Assembly (NCBI RefSeq): GCF_014172375.1
Contig: NZ_WNXD01000002.1
Span: 1,550,001 to 1,614,000 of the forward strand
Direction of reading: 5' to 3'
DNA: 64,000 bases
From: Pedobacter planticolens
Lineage (GTDB): Bacteria > Bacteroidota > Bacteroidia > Sphingobacteriales > Sphingobacteriaceae
Below, one piece after another: positions 17,395 through 25,911 of the stretch. The first letter of the stretch is position 1; every line of letters starts with the position of its first letter. The translations under genes were made by a program, and so were the position numbers. Under the pieces are notes generated by a model. The model did no database searches. It was not told where the DNA came from and was given only the letters and a program-made list of their open reading frames with translations.

Positions 17395-18045
17395 ATGAAG
17401 ACTTTAAAACTAATCGCCTTATTCCTTTTCGTATGTATTGCTGCACAGGCACAACAGAAAGATGTATTTTATAAAGAAATACAAAACTTTAAAAAGCAAG
17501 ACAGTATTCAGTTTCCACCAAAAAAGGCAGTGCTTTTTATAGGAAGTTCAACTTTTACTAAATGGAAAGATGCGCAAACTTATTTTCCAGATCACGTGAT
17601 TTTAAATCGTGGTTTTGGAGGTTCTTCTTTGCCAAATGTGATTAATTACATTGGTGATATTGTTTATCCTTACCAACCAAAACAAGTGATAATTTATTGT
17701 GGAGAGAATGATTTTACTGGAAATGCTACCGCACAAATGGTGGTTGATCGAGTTAAAAACTTGATAGATTTAATTAGAGCAAAATATCCAAAAGTTCCAA
17801 TTGCTTACATTTCCATCAAACCAAGTCCATCAAGAGAGAAATATTGGCCGTTAATGGTAGAAGCAAATCAAAAGATTGCAGAAATGATTAAAGGAATGAG
17901 ACGTGCAGCTTACATCAATACTTACGATGCTATGTTTAATGCTGATGGTACAATAATGGCAGATATTTTCTTAGCAGATAAACTACACATGAATGCCAAA
18001 GGCTATGCCATTTGGGCAAAAATTATGGAGCCTTATTTGAAGTAG
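17395..18045 (+). CDS. Secreted SGNH/GDSL hydrolase
   Basis: The 216-residue protein has a signal peptide (MKTLKLIALFLFVCIAAQAQ) and a single SGNH domain. Block I is FIGSSTFTKW, with Ser as the expected nucleophile in a GSS rather than GDS context. Block II is RGFGGSSLPN with the oxyanion Gly, block III is YCGENDF, and block V is DKLHMNAKGYAIW with catalytic Asp and His. Small enzymes of this type are esterases of the GDSL/lysophospholipase L1 class, many acting on acetylated glycans. It follows the CE2-like gene by 105 nt on the same strand and may extend the deacetylation capacity of the mannan locus, although it may have its own promoter. Confidence 0.8.
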   Translation: MKTLKLIALFLFVCIAAQAQQKDVFYKEIQNFKKQDSIQFPPKKAVLFIGSSTFTKWKDAQTYFPDHVILNRGFGGSSLPNVINYIGDIVYPYQPKQVIIYCGENDFTGNATAQMVVDRVKNLIDLIRAKYPKVPIAYISIKPSPSREKYWPLMVEANQKIAEMIKGMRRAAYINTYDAMFNADGTIMADIFLADKLHMNAKGYAIWAKIMEPYLK

Positions 18046-18070
18046 GACTCTAAATTCATCTTTATTTTCC

Positions 18071-18078
18071 TACTTTTG
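18071..18078 (+). promoter_or_regulatory. TAnnTTTG promoter box before the DUF6660-like gene
   Basis: TACTTTTG lies 4 nt upstream of the GTG start codon at 18083. With the usual spacing from the -7 box to the transcription start, the mRNA would begin at or within a few bases of the start codon, which implies a very short or absent leader. Confidence 0.5.
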
Positions 18079-18082
18079 CGGG

Positions 18083-18397
18083 GTGAAAAATCTAGCTATC
18101 TTTTATTTGATCTTTGTGGTATTGCTTTCGGCTTTGCCATGTAGCGATGAATTAGAAGTGAAGGCATTTGAACAAAAAACAATTGCCAAGGTTGAGCATA
18201 ACAAAGCAAGCGGTAGCGCAGAAAGCTGTTCGCCAATTTGCCTTTGTACTTGCTGTGGACAAAGTGTGGTTGAAACTCAATTGGCTACCTTTCAAATAAA
18301 ACCTACAACTTTTGCAGCTGAAAACCAAATGGCGAGCTATCAGTTTTCAGTAGAACAAATAACTCAAAATATCTGGCAACCGCCAAAATTGGTTTAA
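18083..18397 (+). CDS. DUF6660-like small Cys-rich protein
   Basis: This is a 104-residue protein with an N-terminal signal or anchor (MKNLAIFYLIFVVLLSALPC) and a central Cys cluster CSPICLCTCCGQ (about residues 49-60). It resembles the small DUF6660 proteins of Bacteroidota, which carry a CSPxCxCxCCG-type cluster and are commonly encoded next to TonB-dependent receptors or metal efflux genes. The Cys cluster suggests binding of a soft metal ion such as copper, zinc or cadmium outside the cytoplasm. It precedes a TonB receptor gene. The start is GTG, immediately after a TAnnTTTG box. The function is inferred from the family's usual neighbourhood. Confidence 0.6.
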   Translation: MKNLAIFYLIFVVLLSALPCSDELEVKAFEQKTIAKVEHNKASGSAESCSPICLCTCCGQSVVETQLATFQIKPTTFAAENQMASYQFSVEQITQNIWQPPKLV

Positions 18398-18406
18398 TTT
18401 ATAATT

Positions 18407-18455
18407 TGTCATGCTGAGCTCAGCTTGCACTGAGCCCGACGAAGTGTCGAAGCAT
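18407..18455. repeat. Dispersed palindromic repeat of the TGTCATGCTGAGC...GTCGAAGCAT type
   Basis: TGTCATGCTGAGC and GTCGAAGCAT flank a short inner palindrome (GAGCTCAGC...TGAGCCCGACGAAG). Related sequences with the core CTGAGC...GTCGAAG occur four times around 46766-47245. This is a common kind of intergenic hairpin in Bacteroidota. It separates the DUF6660-like gene from the TonB receptor gene. Confidence 0.6.
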
Positions 18456-18499
18456 ATTTTTAAATTTACAGCATTGATATTAATGCTGATGAACATGTA

Positions 18500-18511
18500 T
18501 TGTTATAACAA
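18500..18511. promoter_or_regulatory. Perfect 12-bp palindrome upstream of the TonB receptor gene
   Basis: TTGTTATAACAA is self-complementary and ends 39 nt before the receptor start codon. A dimeric metalloregulator could bind such a site, but no regulator gene lies nearby, so the role is a guess. Confidence 0.3.
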
Positions 18512-18550
18512 CAATGCAACAACCATATTTTACATCACTAATCATTCAAG

Positions 18551-20725
18551 ATGAAAAAAATCATATTGTCACTCGTGGCATTATTTATAACGACATTAAC
18601 TTTTGGGCAAAATACATGGAAAGTCCAAGTTTTAGAACAAGAAACAAAAAATCCAATCTTTGGCGCAACTGCAAAAATAAAGGGTACAGCGATTGGCGCA
18701 CAAGCCGATGAAAAAGGTTTTTTAAGCCTAACAAATATTCCGAATGGAATACAAAAAATCACTATCAGTTTTGTTGGATTTGAAGAAAAAACAATCACCT
18801 TAACATTTCCATTAACTCAAACCTCTGTTCAAGAAATTTTGCTAGCAACAAGTGAAGATGAACTGGAAACCGTTACCATTTCTTCTACCCGAAGTTCGAG
18901 AAGTATAAAGGATATTCCAACCCGAGTTGAATTTATTGCGGGAGAAGAATTGGAAGAAAAAGCAAACATGAAACCTGGAGATATTCGGATGATGTTGAGC
19001 GAAAGTACAGGGATACAAACGCAGCAAACTTCGGCAACATCGGCCAATGCCGCCATTCGTATTCAAGGTTTGGATGGTCGATACACCCAAATTTTAAAAG
19101 ATGGATTTCCCTTATATGCAGGCGCTGCAAGTGGTTTAGGGTTATTGCAAATTCCACCATTAGATTTAAAACAAGTAGAATTAATTAAAGGATCAGCATC
19201 AACTTTATATGGAGGTGGTGCTATTGCGGGTTTGGTTAACTTGATTTCCAAAACTCCAAATAAGGAAAGAGAATTGAATTTTCATTTGGATGGAACAGAT
19301 GCATTAGGCTTAAGTCTGAATGGATTTTATAGTAAACGTAATGAGAAAGTAGGCACAACTTTATTTGCTGCGTATCAAAATAATTCCGCTTACGATCCTG
19401 CAAATATCGATTTATCTGCAATCCCTAAATCGGAACGATTTACTTTCAATCCTAAGTTATTTCTCTATCCGAATGCCAAAACTACCGTGGTATTAGGTGT
19501 GAATACCACTTTTGAAGACCGCATTGGCGGAGATATGCATTATATTGAAGGAAATGCTGACGCGATACATACGTACTTTGAGCAGAATAAAACGCAACGA
19601 ATTAGCACTCAATTTTCACTAGATCATGCTGTAGGTAAATGCGGACATTTTACGGTGAAAAATAGTGTTAGTTATTTTAATCGAGTACTAAATACACCAG
19701 GATATGAATTTAATGGCACTCAATATTCCACTTTTACGGAAGCTAATTATGCAAATCATGGTGAGGAAGTGGAGTGGATAGGAGGTGTAAATTTATGGAC
19801 GGATCGTTTTAAAGAACAAGCAATAAGTTCTTCCGCCTTGCGAAATTATAACCAAATAACGGCGGGTGCTTTTGTGCAAAATACATGGAAAGCCAAAGAT
19901 TGGTTACATATAGAAACTGGAATGCGAGTAGATCATGTGAGCGATTATGGTTTTGCTTTTTTACCAAGAATATCAACTTTGTTTAAAATAAATCCGAAAC
20001 TTACTTCGCGTTTAGGAGGAGGTTTGGGCTATAAAGCACCAACTATTTTTACAGAAGATAGCGAACGCATTCAATATCGAAATGTATTACCAATTAGTAC
20101 AACTGCAAATCAATTGGAGAAAAGTTATGGTGCAAATTGGGATGTAAATTACCGTACAGCATTGTTTAATCAGCAGGTTTCATTAACTGTAAATCATTTG
20201 TTCTTTTTTACACATCTTAAAAATCCATTGCAGTTAATTCCACTTACTAACGGAAATTATCAGTTTGTAAACGTAACAGGAAATATAGAAAGTAAGGGAA
20301 CTGAAACGAATTTGAAACTGGGTTATAAAGATTTTAAACTGTTTTTGGGGTATACGTATACCGATGCGCATCAACATCAAAACGGGGTGAAAATGGAAAA
20401 TACATTAACTGCAAAACACCGAGTTAATGCTGTTTTAATGTACGAATTAGAGGACGAATGGAAAATTGGCTTGGAAGCGTATTCTTTTAGCAAACAATTA
20501 TTAAGCGATGGTTCGGTTGGTAAAAACTATGTGATGACAGGTTTTATGGCCGAAAAACTTTGGAATCGTTTCTCTATCTACATCAATTTTGAGAATTTTT
20601 TAGATGCCAGACAAACACGTTTTGATACCATTTACACAGGCACATTAAGCAATCCGCAATTTAGAGATATTTATGCGCCATTGGATGGTTTTGTAATGAA
20701 TGGAGGGATAAAGTTTAGGTTGTAA
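18551..20725 (+). CDS. TonB-dependent receptor (metal/siderophore type)
   Basis: This is a 724-residue outer-membrane protein in family order. A signal peptide (about 1-20) leads to a carboxypeptidase-regulatory-like domain (about 22-95), then a plug domain (about 110-235, with TRVEFIAGEELEEKANMKPGDI and LKQVELIKGSASTLYGGGAIAGLVNL) and a beta barrel ending FVMNGGIKFRL. At 724 residues it is much shorter than SusC proteins, there is no SusD partner, and it follows a Cys-rich DUF6660-like peptide. Uptake of a metal ion, metal complex or siderophore is therefore more likely than a glycan. The substrate is not visible in the sequence. A terminator closes the gene. Confidence 0.88.
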   Translation: MKKIILSLVALFITTLTFGQNTWKVQVLEQETKNPIFGATAKIKGTAIGAQADEKGFLSLTNIPNGIQKITISFVGFEEKTITLTFPLTQTSVQEILLATSEDELETVTISSTRSSRSIKDIPTRVEFIAGEELEEKANMKPGDIRMMLSESTGIQTQQTSATSANAAIRIQGLDGRYTQILKDGFPLYAGAASGLGLLQIPPLDLKQVELIKGSASTLYGGGAIAGLVNLISKTPNKERELNFHLDGTDALGLSLNGFYSKRNEKVGTTLFAAYQNNSAYDPANIDLSAIPKSERFTFNPKLFLYPNAKTTVVLGVNTTFEDRIGGDMHYIEGNADAIHTYFEQNKTQRISTQFSLDHAVGKCGHFTVKNSVSYFNRVLNTPGYEFNGTQYSTFTEANYANHGEEVEWIGGVNLWTDRFKEQAISSSALRNYNQITAGAFVQNTWKAKDWLHIETGMRVDHVSDYGFAFLPRISTLFKINPKLTSRLGGGLGYKAPTIFTEDSERIQYRNVLPISTTANQLEKSYGANWDVNYRTALFNQQVSLTVNHLFFFTHLKNPLQLIPLTNGNYQFVNVTGNIESKGTETNLKLGYKDFKLFLGYTYTDAHQHQNGVKMENTLTAKHRVNAVLMYELEDEWKIGLEAYSFSKQLLSDGSVGKNYVMTGFMAEKLWNRFSIYINFENFLDARQTRFDTIYTGTLSNPQFRDIYAPLDGFVMNGGIKFRL

Positions 20726-20738
20726 ATATTCGATTTTG

Positions 20739-20770
20739 AAAAAGCCTTGTTTAGTTTAGCAAGGCTTTTT
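20739..20770. terminator. Bidirectional terminator between the TonB receptor and receiver genes
   Basis: A stem AAAAAGCCTTG / CAAGGCTTTTT with a 10-nt loop gives U-runs on both strands. The stop codon of the convergent receiver gene lies inside the loop, so the two genes share this terminator. Confidence 0.85.
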
Positions 20771-21116
20771 CTATTTTAGATAAAAGCATATCTATTTCGA
20801 AAGGTTTGGCTAAAAAATCATCAGCGCCAGCTATTTCGGCCGAATATTTTAAATCGTTACTTGCAGAAATTAAAATAACAGGAATATGTTTGGTGCGCTC
20901 TTCACTTTTTAATTTTTTGCATAACTCTCTGCCATCAGAACCAGACATCCAAATGTCTAAAACATACACATCTGGTAGTTCATTTTGAGAGGTAAGTATG
21001 GTATTTCCGTTTAAGGTTGCGTTTACAATATAGCCTTCCATTTCTAACATCATTCCAACTGCATCTAAAATACCTGGATCATCATCAGCAACGGTTATTC
21101 TTATGGGTTTGTTCAT
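20751..21116 (-). CDS. Single-domain response regulator (receiver only)
   Basis: This 121-residue protein consists of one receiver domain. It shows the acidic pair DDDPG near residues 10-14, the phospho-acceptor Asp in YVLDIWMSG (about residue 54), the Ser/Thr position in ILISAS and the conserved Lys in DFLAKPF. It has no output domain, so it would act by protein contact or as a phosphate relay. It is encoded 49 nt after the stop of the PAS-rich kinase gene on the same strand and is very probably its partner. Confidence 0.9.
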   Translation of the reverse strand: MNKPIRITVADDDPGILDAVGMMLEMEGYIVNATLNGNTILTSQNELPDVYVLDIWMSGSDGRELCKKLKSEERTKHIPVILISASNDLKYSAEIAGADDFLAKPFEIDMLLSKIEKALLN

Positions 21117-21165
21117 GGTTAGTTTTTAACCACAAAAATTGAGCCTAAATTGTTAGTTATCTTTA

Positions 21166-23865
21166 CTAATTAGTGCGTTGAATTGGAATGGAAAAGCAAA
21201 ATTTAGATCCTTTACCTTCAGTACTACTCACCCATATTTTTCCTCCTTCACGCTTAATAATTTCTGAGGAGATATAAAGACCCAATCCCAAACCGGGAAA
21301 TGTGTGTTGCATACTTCCGCTTACACGATAAAATTGTTCAAATACTTTATTCAAATTATTTTCGGCAATGCCTATTCCAAAATCTTCTACACAAACTACT
21401 ACGCTATTATTTTCTATACTCGAGTGTACTACAATCTGTTCAGAATCTGGAGAATATTTAATCGCATTGGTCATTAAATTGGTAACCACCTGACTTACCC
21501 TTTCTTTATCGGCATAAACTAATCCTACTTCTTGCAAATCTGCTAAAATGTGATGAATTTCAGTAGTGCGTTGTAACTCTTCTATCGCGAAACGAACCAT
21601 CTCATTAAAATCAAAATGCGTATGGTTGTATTGTAATTTCCCTAAATTTACTTTGGTTACATCGAGTAAATCTCCAATTAAATTAGTGAGGCGATTGAGT
21701 TGTGAATCCATCTTTTTCATCAGCTCAGCTTCCTTTATATCGCCTTTTTTTAATAAAATTCTTTCTAATACTTGGGCGTATGCTTTAATGCTGGTTACTG
21801 GCGTTTTTAATTCGTGGCTGGCAATGCCGATAAAATCATCTTTTTGCTGCTGTAATTGCTTGGTTTCTGTAATATCAAAAGAAACGCCAATAAATGTGAT
21901 GGGATTTCCTTTTTCATCGTATTGAGCTTTGCCCGATTCTTTAATCCAATGAATAGAACCATCTGGCCAACGAATTTGATATTCCGCTTGATAAATAGTT
22001 CCAGTAAGAATCGCAGTGTCTATAGCCGAAATTACATCAGCTTTAAAATTTGGTTCGACGAAATTAAGTAGCTCATCATAACTTAACTTCTTTTTAGGGA
22101 GCAACCCGTAATTTTTATTAAACTGATCAGAAAATCTAATTTTACGTGTCTTAAGATCTAATTCATACGAACCCAATCTTCCAGCTTCTAATGCAATTTC
22201 TAGTCGTTGATTAATTTGCAGTAATTCCTCTTTGTCATTTCTTTGCTGCGTAGTATCCATTACAGTCCCCAACATTCTCAATGCTTTGCCATCTCCATCA
22301 TAATAGATTTTTCCTTGCACCCTTATCCAATGGATCGATTTATCTTGCCAAACAACCCTTACTTCATAATAAATTCGTCCAATATCCAATGCTCTTCTAT
22401 GCGCATTTAAGCGTAATTCATGGTCATCTGGATGAATAGCACTTACATAATTAGAGCGTGGTACATGAAGCTTGTAGCCAAAAATCTCATCAAAACGTTC
22501 AGAAGTAGTCATTTCCCCAGTACGCAAATCGAGGTCAAAAGTACCCAAACCTGCTGCAGCCGACGCTAATCTTGCTCGTTCTTCGGCATCCTGAATTTTG
22601 CGTTTACTTTCTAAAATTTCGGTCACATCAATGGCTACTACCATAATTCTATTAATGCTTCCGTCGGCGTCTTTTAAAGGTTCGTAAACAAAGTTGATGT
22701 AAACAGTTTCTTTCTGACCATTTCTGATTGAAGTAATGACTTGCTCATTTCCATGATGGGCAATACCGGTTTGCATTACTTTTTTAAGCAAGTAATCAAA
22801 CCCTAGTGTTTTAGATTCGGGTAGAGCTTCCCATAATGTTTTTTCAGCAAATTCTTTTCTGGTTTTGCCAGCAAGTTTTAGATAGGTGTCGTTTACTAAT
22901 TCTACAAAGAAATTTTCTCCTTTTAAAATAATCATCCCGACAGGAGCCTGTAAAATTAAATTACGGAAATTCTCTTCGCTTTCTCTAAAGGCATTTTGAG
23001 CGGCAACTTCTTCAGTAATATCTTGCAATGTGCCATTTAAGCGATAGGCAATATTCTGCTCATTAAATAGCGCTTTCCCTTTGGCTTTTACAATCCTTTC
23101 TTTTCCGGTTTTTGCATTGATGATGGTATATTTTGCCTTATAATTACCGCCAGAAGAGTAATCTAGCGCATTTAAAATGGCTTCCTGTACATTTTTTCTA
23201 TCTTTTTCGGCAATAGCATTCAAGGCAGTTTTTAAATCTATTTCAGTATCTGTGGAAATACCAAACCATCGTTTCAATCGAGTGTTACTAATGAATTTAT
23301 TAGTGATTGGGTTATAATCCCATGTGCCTAATTCGGCTGCATTAATGGCAAATTCAAGCTCATCTTTACTTTCGCTTAAAGCCTTTAAAGTATTTACTTT
23401 TTGTGTGTTTTCTGTGCAGGTTACAAAAACTCCAGCAGGTTTTTCGGTTTCATCATAAGCCGGACTATAGCTAAACGTCCAATACACATCTTCAATTTTG
23501 CCATTGCGATAAATTGGTATTAATTGATCTTCACTCCAAGTAGCTTCACCTCCAGATAGTACTTGATCTATTAATGGTTTAATGATTTCCCAAATTTCTG
23601 GCCATGCTTCTGCTCCAGTTTGCCCCATAGCGTTTGGATGTTTTCCATCCATACCCAAGCTAGGGCGATAAGCATCGTTATAGAAACAGATTAATTCTGG
23701 TCCCCAAAATAAAAACATGGGGAATTTAGAATTAAGAATAATGCTAAGCGTAGTTCGCAAACTTTGGGGCCATTTTTCAATAGGCCCAAGGGGATTTTTA
23801 GTCCAATCAATAGAGCGGATTAATGCACCACATTCGCCACCTCCGCTAATGAAACCAAAATTCAT
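21166..23865 (-). CDS. Multi-PAS sensor histidine kinase
   Basis: The 899-residue protein has no membrane segment, so it is probably a cytoplasmic sensor. The N-terminal PAS-like region carries RSIDWTKNPLGPIEKWPQSL (about residues 18-37), a motif of a widespread PAS subgroup. Further PAS/PAC modules follow (about 165-290, 292-415, 420-545 and 550-675), each ending in a PAC-type G-T-x-x-D-I/V-T segment. The kinase core has HisKA with FIGIASHELKTPVTSIK (His at about residue 688), then HATPase_c with TNLMTNAIKYSP (N box), VEDFGIGI (G1) and GLGLGLYISSEI (G2). The partner is likely the receiver protein encoded next. The signal is unknown; several PAS modules often mean redox, light or small-ligand sensing. 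Confidence 0.9.
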   Translation of the reverse strand: MNFGFISGGGECGALIRSIDWTKNPLGPIEKWPQSLRTTLSIILNSKFPMFLFWGPELICFYNDAYRPSLGMDGKHPNAMGQTGAEAWPEIWEIIKPLIDQVLSGGEATWSEDQLIPIYRNGKIEDVYWTFSYSPAYDETEKPAGVFVTCTENTQKVNTLKALSESKDELEFAINAAELGTWDYNPITNKFISNTRLKRWFGISTDTEIDLKTALNAIAEKDRKNVQEAILNALDYSSGGNYKAKYTIINAKTGKERIVKAKGKALFNEQNIAYRLNGTLQDITEEVAAQNAFRESEENFRNLILQAPVGMIILKGENFFVELVNDTYLKLAGKTRKEFAEKTLWEALPESKTLGFDYLLKKVMQTGIAHHGNEQVITSIRNGQKETVYINFVYEPLKDADGSINRIMVVAIDVTEILESKRKIQDAEERARLASAAAGLGTFDLDLRTGEMTTSERFDEIFGYKLHVPRSNYVSAIHPDDHELRLNAHRRALDIGRIYYEVRVVWQDKSIHWIRVQGKIYYDGDGKALRMLGTVMDTTQQRNDKEELLQINQRLEIALEAGRLGSYELDLKTRKIRFSDQFNKNYGLLPKKKLSYDELLNFVEPNFKADVISAIDTAILTGTIYQAEYQIRWPDGSIHWIKESGKAQYDEKGNPITFIGVSFDITETKQLQQQKDDFIGIASHELKTPVTSIKAYAQVLERILLKKGDIKEAELMKKMDSQLNRLTNLIGDLLDVTKVNLGKLQYNHTHFDFNEMVRFAIEELQRTTEIHHILADLQEVGLVYADKERVSQVVTNLMTNAIKYSPDSEQIVVHSSIENNSVVVCVEDFGIGIAENNLNKVFEQFYRVSGSMQHTFPGLGLGLYISSEIIKREGGKIWVSSTEGKGSKFCFSIPIQRTN

Positions 23866-23970
23866 GCTTTGCTAAAATAGTTCATTGTAAATTACAGAAT
23901 TAATATCCTCAATTAACAAATATTTTATTTTTTTGTTCGCTTAACTGAAAAATAATCTGTTTTTAACTAC

Positions 23971-25116
23971 CTACAAAGGCGTACTAATTTTTGGCGTAAG
24001 GATACAAGGGATAATAGCCAATTTTTCTTTAGCTATATAGGCTTCTTTGCCCAATTTTCGCAACATGCGATAATGAGAACCTAAAGCGCTTAAAAAAGTA
24101 GGGCTTTCTATGTAAGGAAGATTAAATTCTAAAGCAGTTTCCTTCACTATTTTACCAATAGCAGGATAATGAATATGGCATATTTTTGGGAAAAGATGGT
24201 GCTCCACTTGTCTGTTTAAACCGCCACATATAAAGCCGGCTATTTTACTATTTACTGCAAAATTTGCAGTTGTCATCATTTGATGAGCAGCCCATGCTTC
24301 TTCAATATTTCCTTCAATATTAGGATGAGGGAAGCTAGTTCCTTCTACCACATGTGCCAATTGAAAAACTAAACCTAATACCAATCCTTGCGCAAATTGC
24401 ATAGCTAAAAAGCCAATTATATATTGCCACCACGTAATATCTAAAACTAGTAGGGGTAAAATTATAAATAAGAAATAGTATAAAAATTTGAAGAAGAAAA
24501 GGTTAAAATATTCAATTTTTGGATGATTTGCTACTTGGCATCCAATTTTAGTTTGGAAGAATTTTTTGTAATCTTTTCTAAAAACCCAAGATAGCATAGC
24601 TAAACTGTATAAACCAAAAGCATAAAAATGCTGGTAACGTTGTAATTTATTTACAGGTTCATTTTCGCAAAAGCGGATTAAACCTGGTGCAACATCAATA
24701 TCTTCATCATGCCCCGAAATATTGGTGTACGTATGGTGTACAATATTGTGGCAAATGCTCCAAACGTATGCACTAGCCCCAATTAAACTGAATAAAAAGC
24801 TAAAAGATTTATTGATGAATGGTTTATCAGAAAATGCCTTATGAATGGCATCATGACAAATATTAAAACCGACAAAAGCGCCAAACATACCTAATAAAAC
24901 GGCCATGCCCAACATGATTAATGGGCTAAAACCACCCAATAAAATCAAGAAATACAATGCAATAAAAGTTCCTAAAAAGAAAAATGCCTTAAACCACATG
25001 GCTCCATTAGCGTGAACACTTATCTGCTGTTCTTCAAAATGTTCATCAACACGTTTACGTAAGGTGGCATAAAAGGTGCATTTATTGGTATTCGTAAATT
25101 TGACTTTCTTTGTCAT
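23971..25116 (-). CDS. Membrane fatty-acid (acyl-CoA/acyl-lipid) desaturase
   Basis: The 381-residue integral membrane protein shows the three His boxes of di-iron desaturases: HDAIH (88-92), HNIVHH (123-128) and QVEHH (303-307). Hydrophobic segments lie near 42-62, 66-86, 103-122 and two more around 205-245. The Gln replacing the first His of the third box and the HDAIH/HNIVHH forms fit the front-end/linoleoyl-CoA desaturase-like group. It would place a double bond in a membrane acyl chain and so adjust fluidity, for example in the cold. It is encoded alone on the minus strand; the neighbouring two-component genes may or may not control it. Confidence 0.88.
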   Translation of the reverse strand: MTKKVKFTNTNKCTFYATLRKRVDEHFEEQQISVHANGAMWFKAFFFLGTFIALYFLILLGGFSPLIMLGMAVLLGMFGAFVGFNICHDAIHKAFSDKPFINKSFSFLFSLIGASAYVWSICHNIVHHTYTNISGHDEDIDVAPGLIRFCENEPVNKLQRYQHFYAFGLYSLAMLSWVFRKDYKKFFQTKIGCQVANHPKIEYFNLFFFKFLYYFLFIILPLLVLDITWWQYIIGFLAMQFAQGLVLGLVFQLAHVVEGTSFPHPNIEGNIEEAWAAHQMMTTANFAVNSKIAGFICGGLNRQVEHHLFPKICHIHYPAIGKIVKETALEFNLPYIESPTFLSALGSHYRMLRKLGKEAYIAKEKLAIIPCILTPKISTPL

Positions 25117-25269
25117 GTTTTATGTAAAGTGTAGTAGGGACAGTTTTATAATTTTAGCTAATGTACTCTAATTAATGGGTTATGTCATACAAATACCATT
25201 TTAATTTAAGCCGTTTAGCTCTGTATTTACGTAAAAGCTTAAACAAAAGATGTAGTGTGGGTTTTTAAA

Positions 25270-25905
25270 TTAAGCGATTCCATTTTCCTTGGCAAAATTT
25301 ATGAGTGCGGGGGTGTTTTTAAGTCCTAATTTGCTCAAGATATTTCTACGATGTGTGGTTACAGTAAGCTCGCCAATAAATAATTTATCGCCAATCTCTT
25401 TGCTACTTAACGCTTCACACACTAGTTTAATTATCTCAACCTCTCTTTTTGTAAGTTGATATTTTTTCATAAACTCATCTGTAAAAACGAGCGGCGTATT
25501 TGGATCTACTTCTTTCTCCTCTGGGAAATAAAACTTTCCACTTTGTATAGTTTCTATAGCATTTAATAAATCACTTTTAGAACCATTTTTTAAAACATAA
25601 CCATCTGCACCTAAAGCTTTTGTTTCTTTAATGAGTTGGGATTGATGATAATTCGATAAAATAATAATCTTAATATTTGGATAATTACCTCTTAGCTTTT
25701 TTAATGTTGCAATGCCATCTAATTTTGGCATGTTTAAATCCAATAGAATAATGTCTGGAGTTTTTGTTGCAATTTCTTGTAATAAACTCAAACCATCATT
25801 TGCATGACCAATTACCTCAAACCCCTCTAATTCATTAAAAAAGGAAATAATTCCATCTATTAAAATCTGATGATCATCTGCTATAAATATTTTTAAATTT
25901 TGCAT
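25270..25905 (-). CDS. NarL/FixJ-type response regulator
   Basis: The 211-residue protein has a receiver domain (about 1-120) with IADDH, phospho-acceptor Asp in IILLDLNMPKLDG (about residue 56) and Lys in GYVLKNGS. A LuxR-type helix-turn-helix follows (about 148-208), with LTKREVEIIKLVCEALSSKEI and VTTHRRNILSKLG. It binds DNA after phosphorylation. It is encoded 6 nt after the stop of the TPR histidine kinase gene in the same operon, so the two form a classical NarX/NarL-type pair. The target genes are not visible. Confidence 0.93.
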   Translation of the reverse strand: MQNLKIFIADDHQILIDGIISFFNELEGFEVIGHANDGLSLLQEIATKTPDIILLDLNMPKLDGIATLKKLRGNYPNIKIIILSNYHQSQLIKETKALGADGYVLKNGSKSDLLNAIETIQSGKFYFPEEKEVDPNTPLVFTDEFMKKYQLTKREVEIIKLVCEALSSKEIGDKLFIGELTVTTHRRNILSKLGLKNTPALINFAKENGIA

Positions 25906-25911
25906 ACGTTT

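Noticed and set aside
18407..18511. Insertion sequence end or attachment site before the TonB receptor gene
   Set aside because: Only a short dispersed hairpin and a 12-bp palindrome are present; no transposase, integrase or target duplication is visible.
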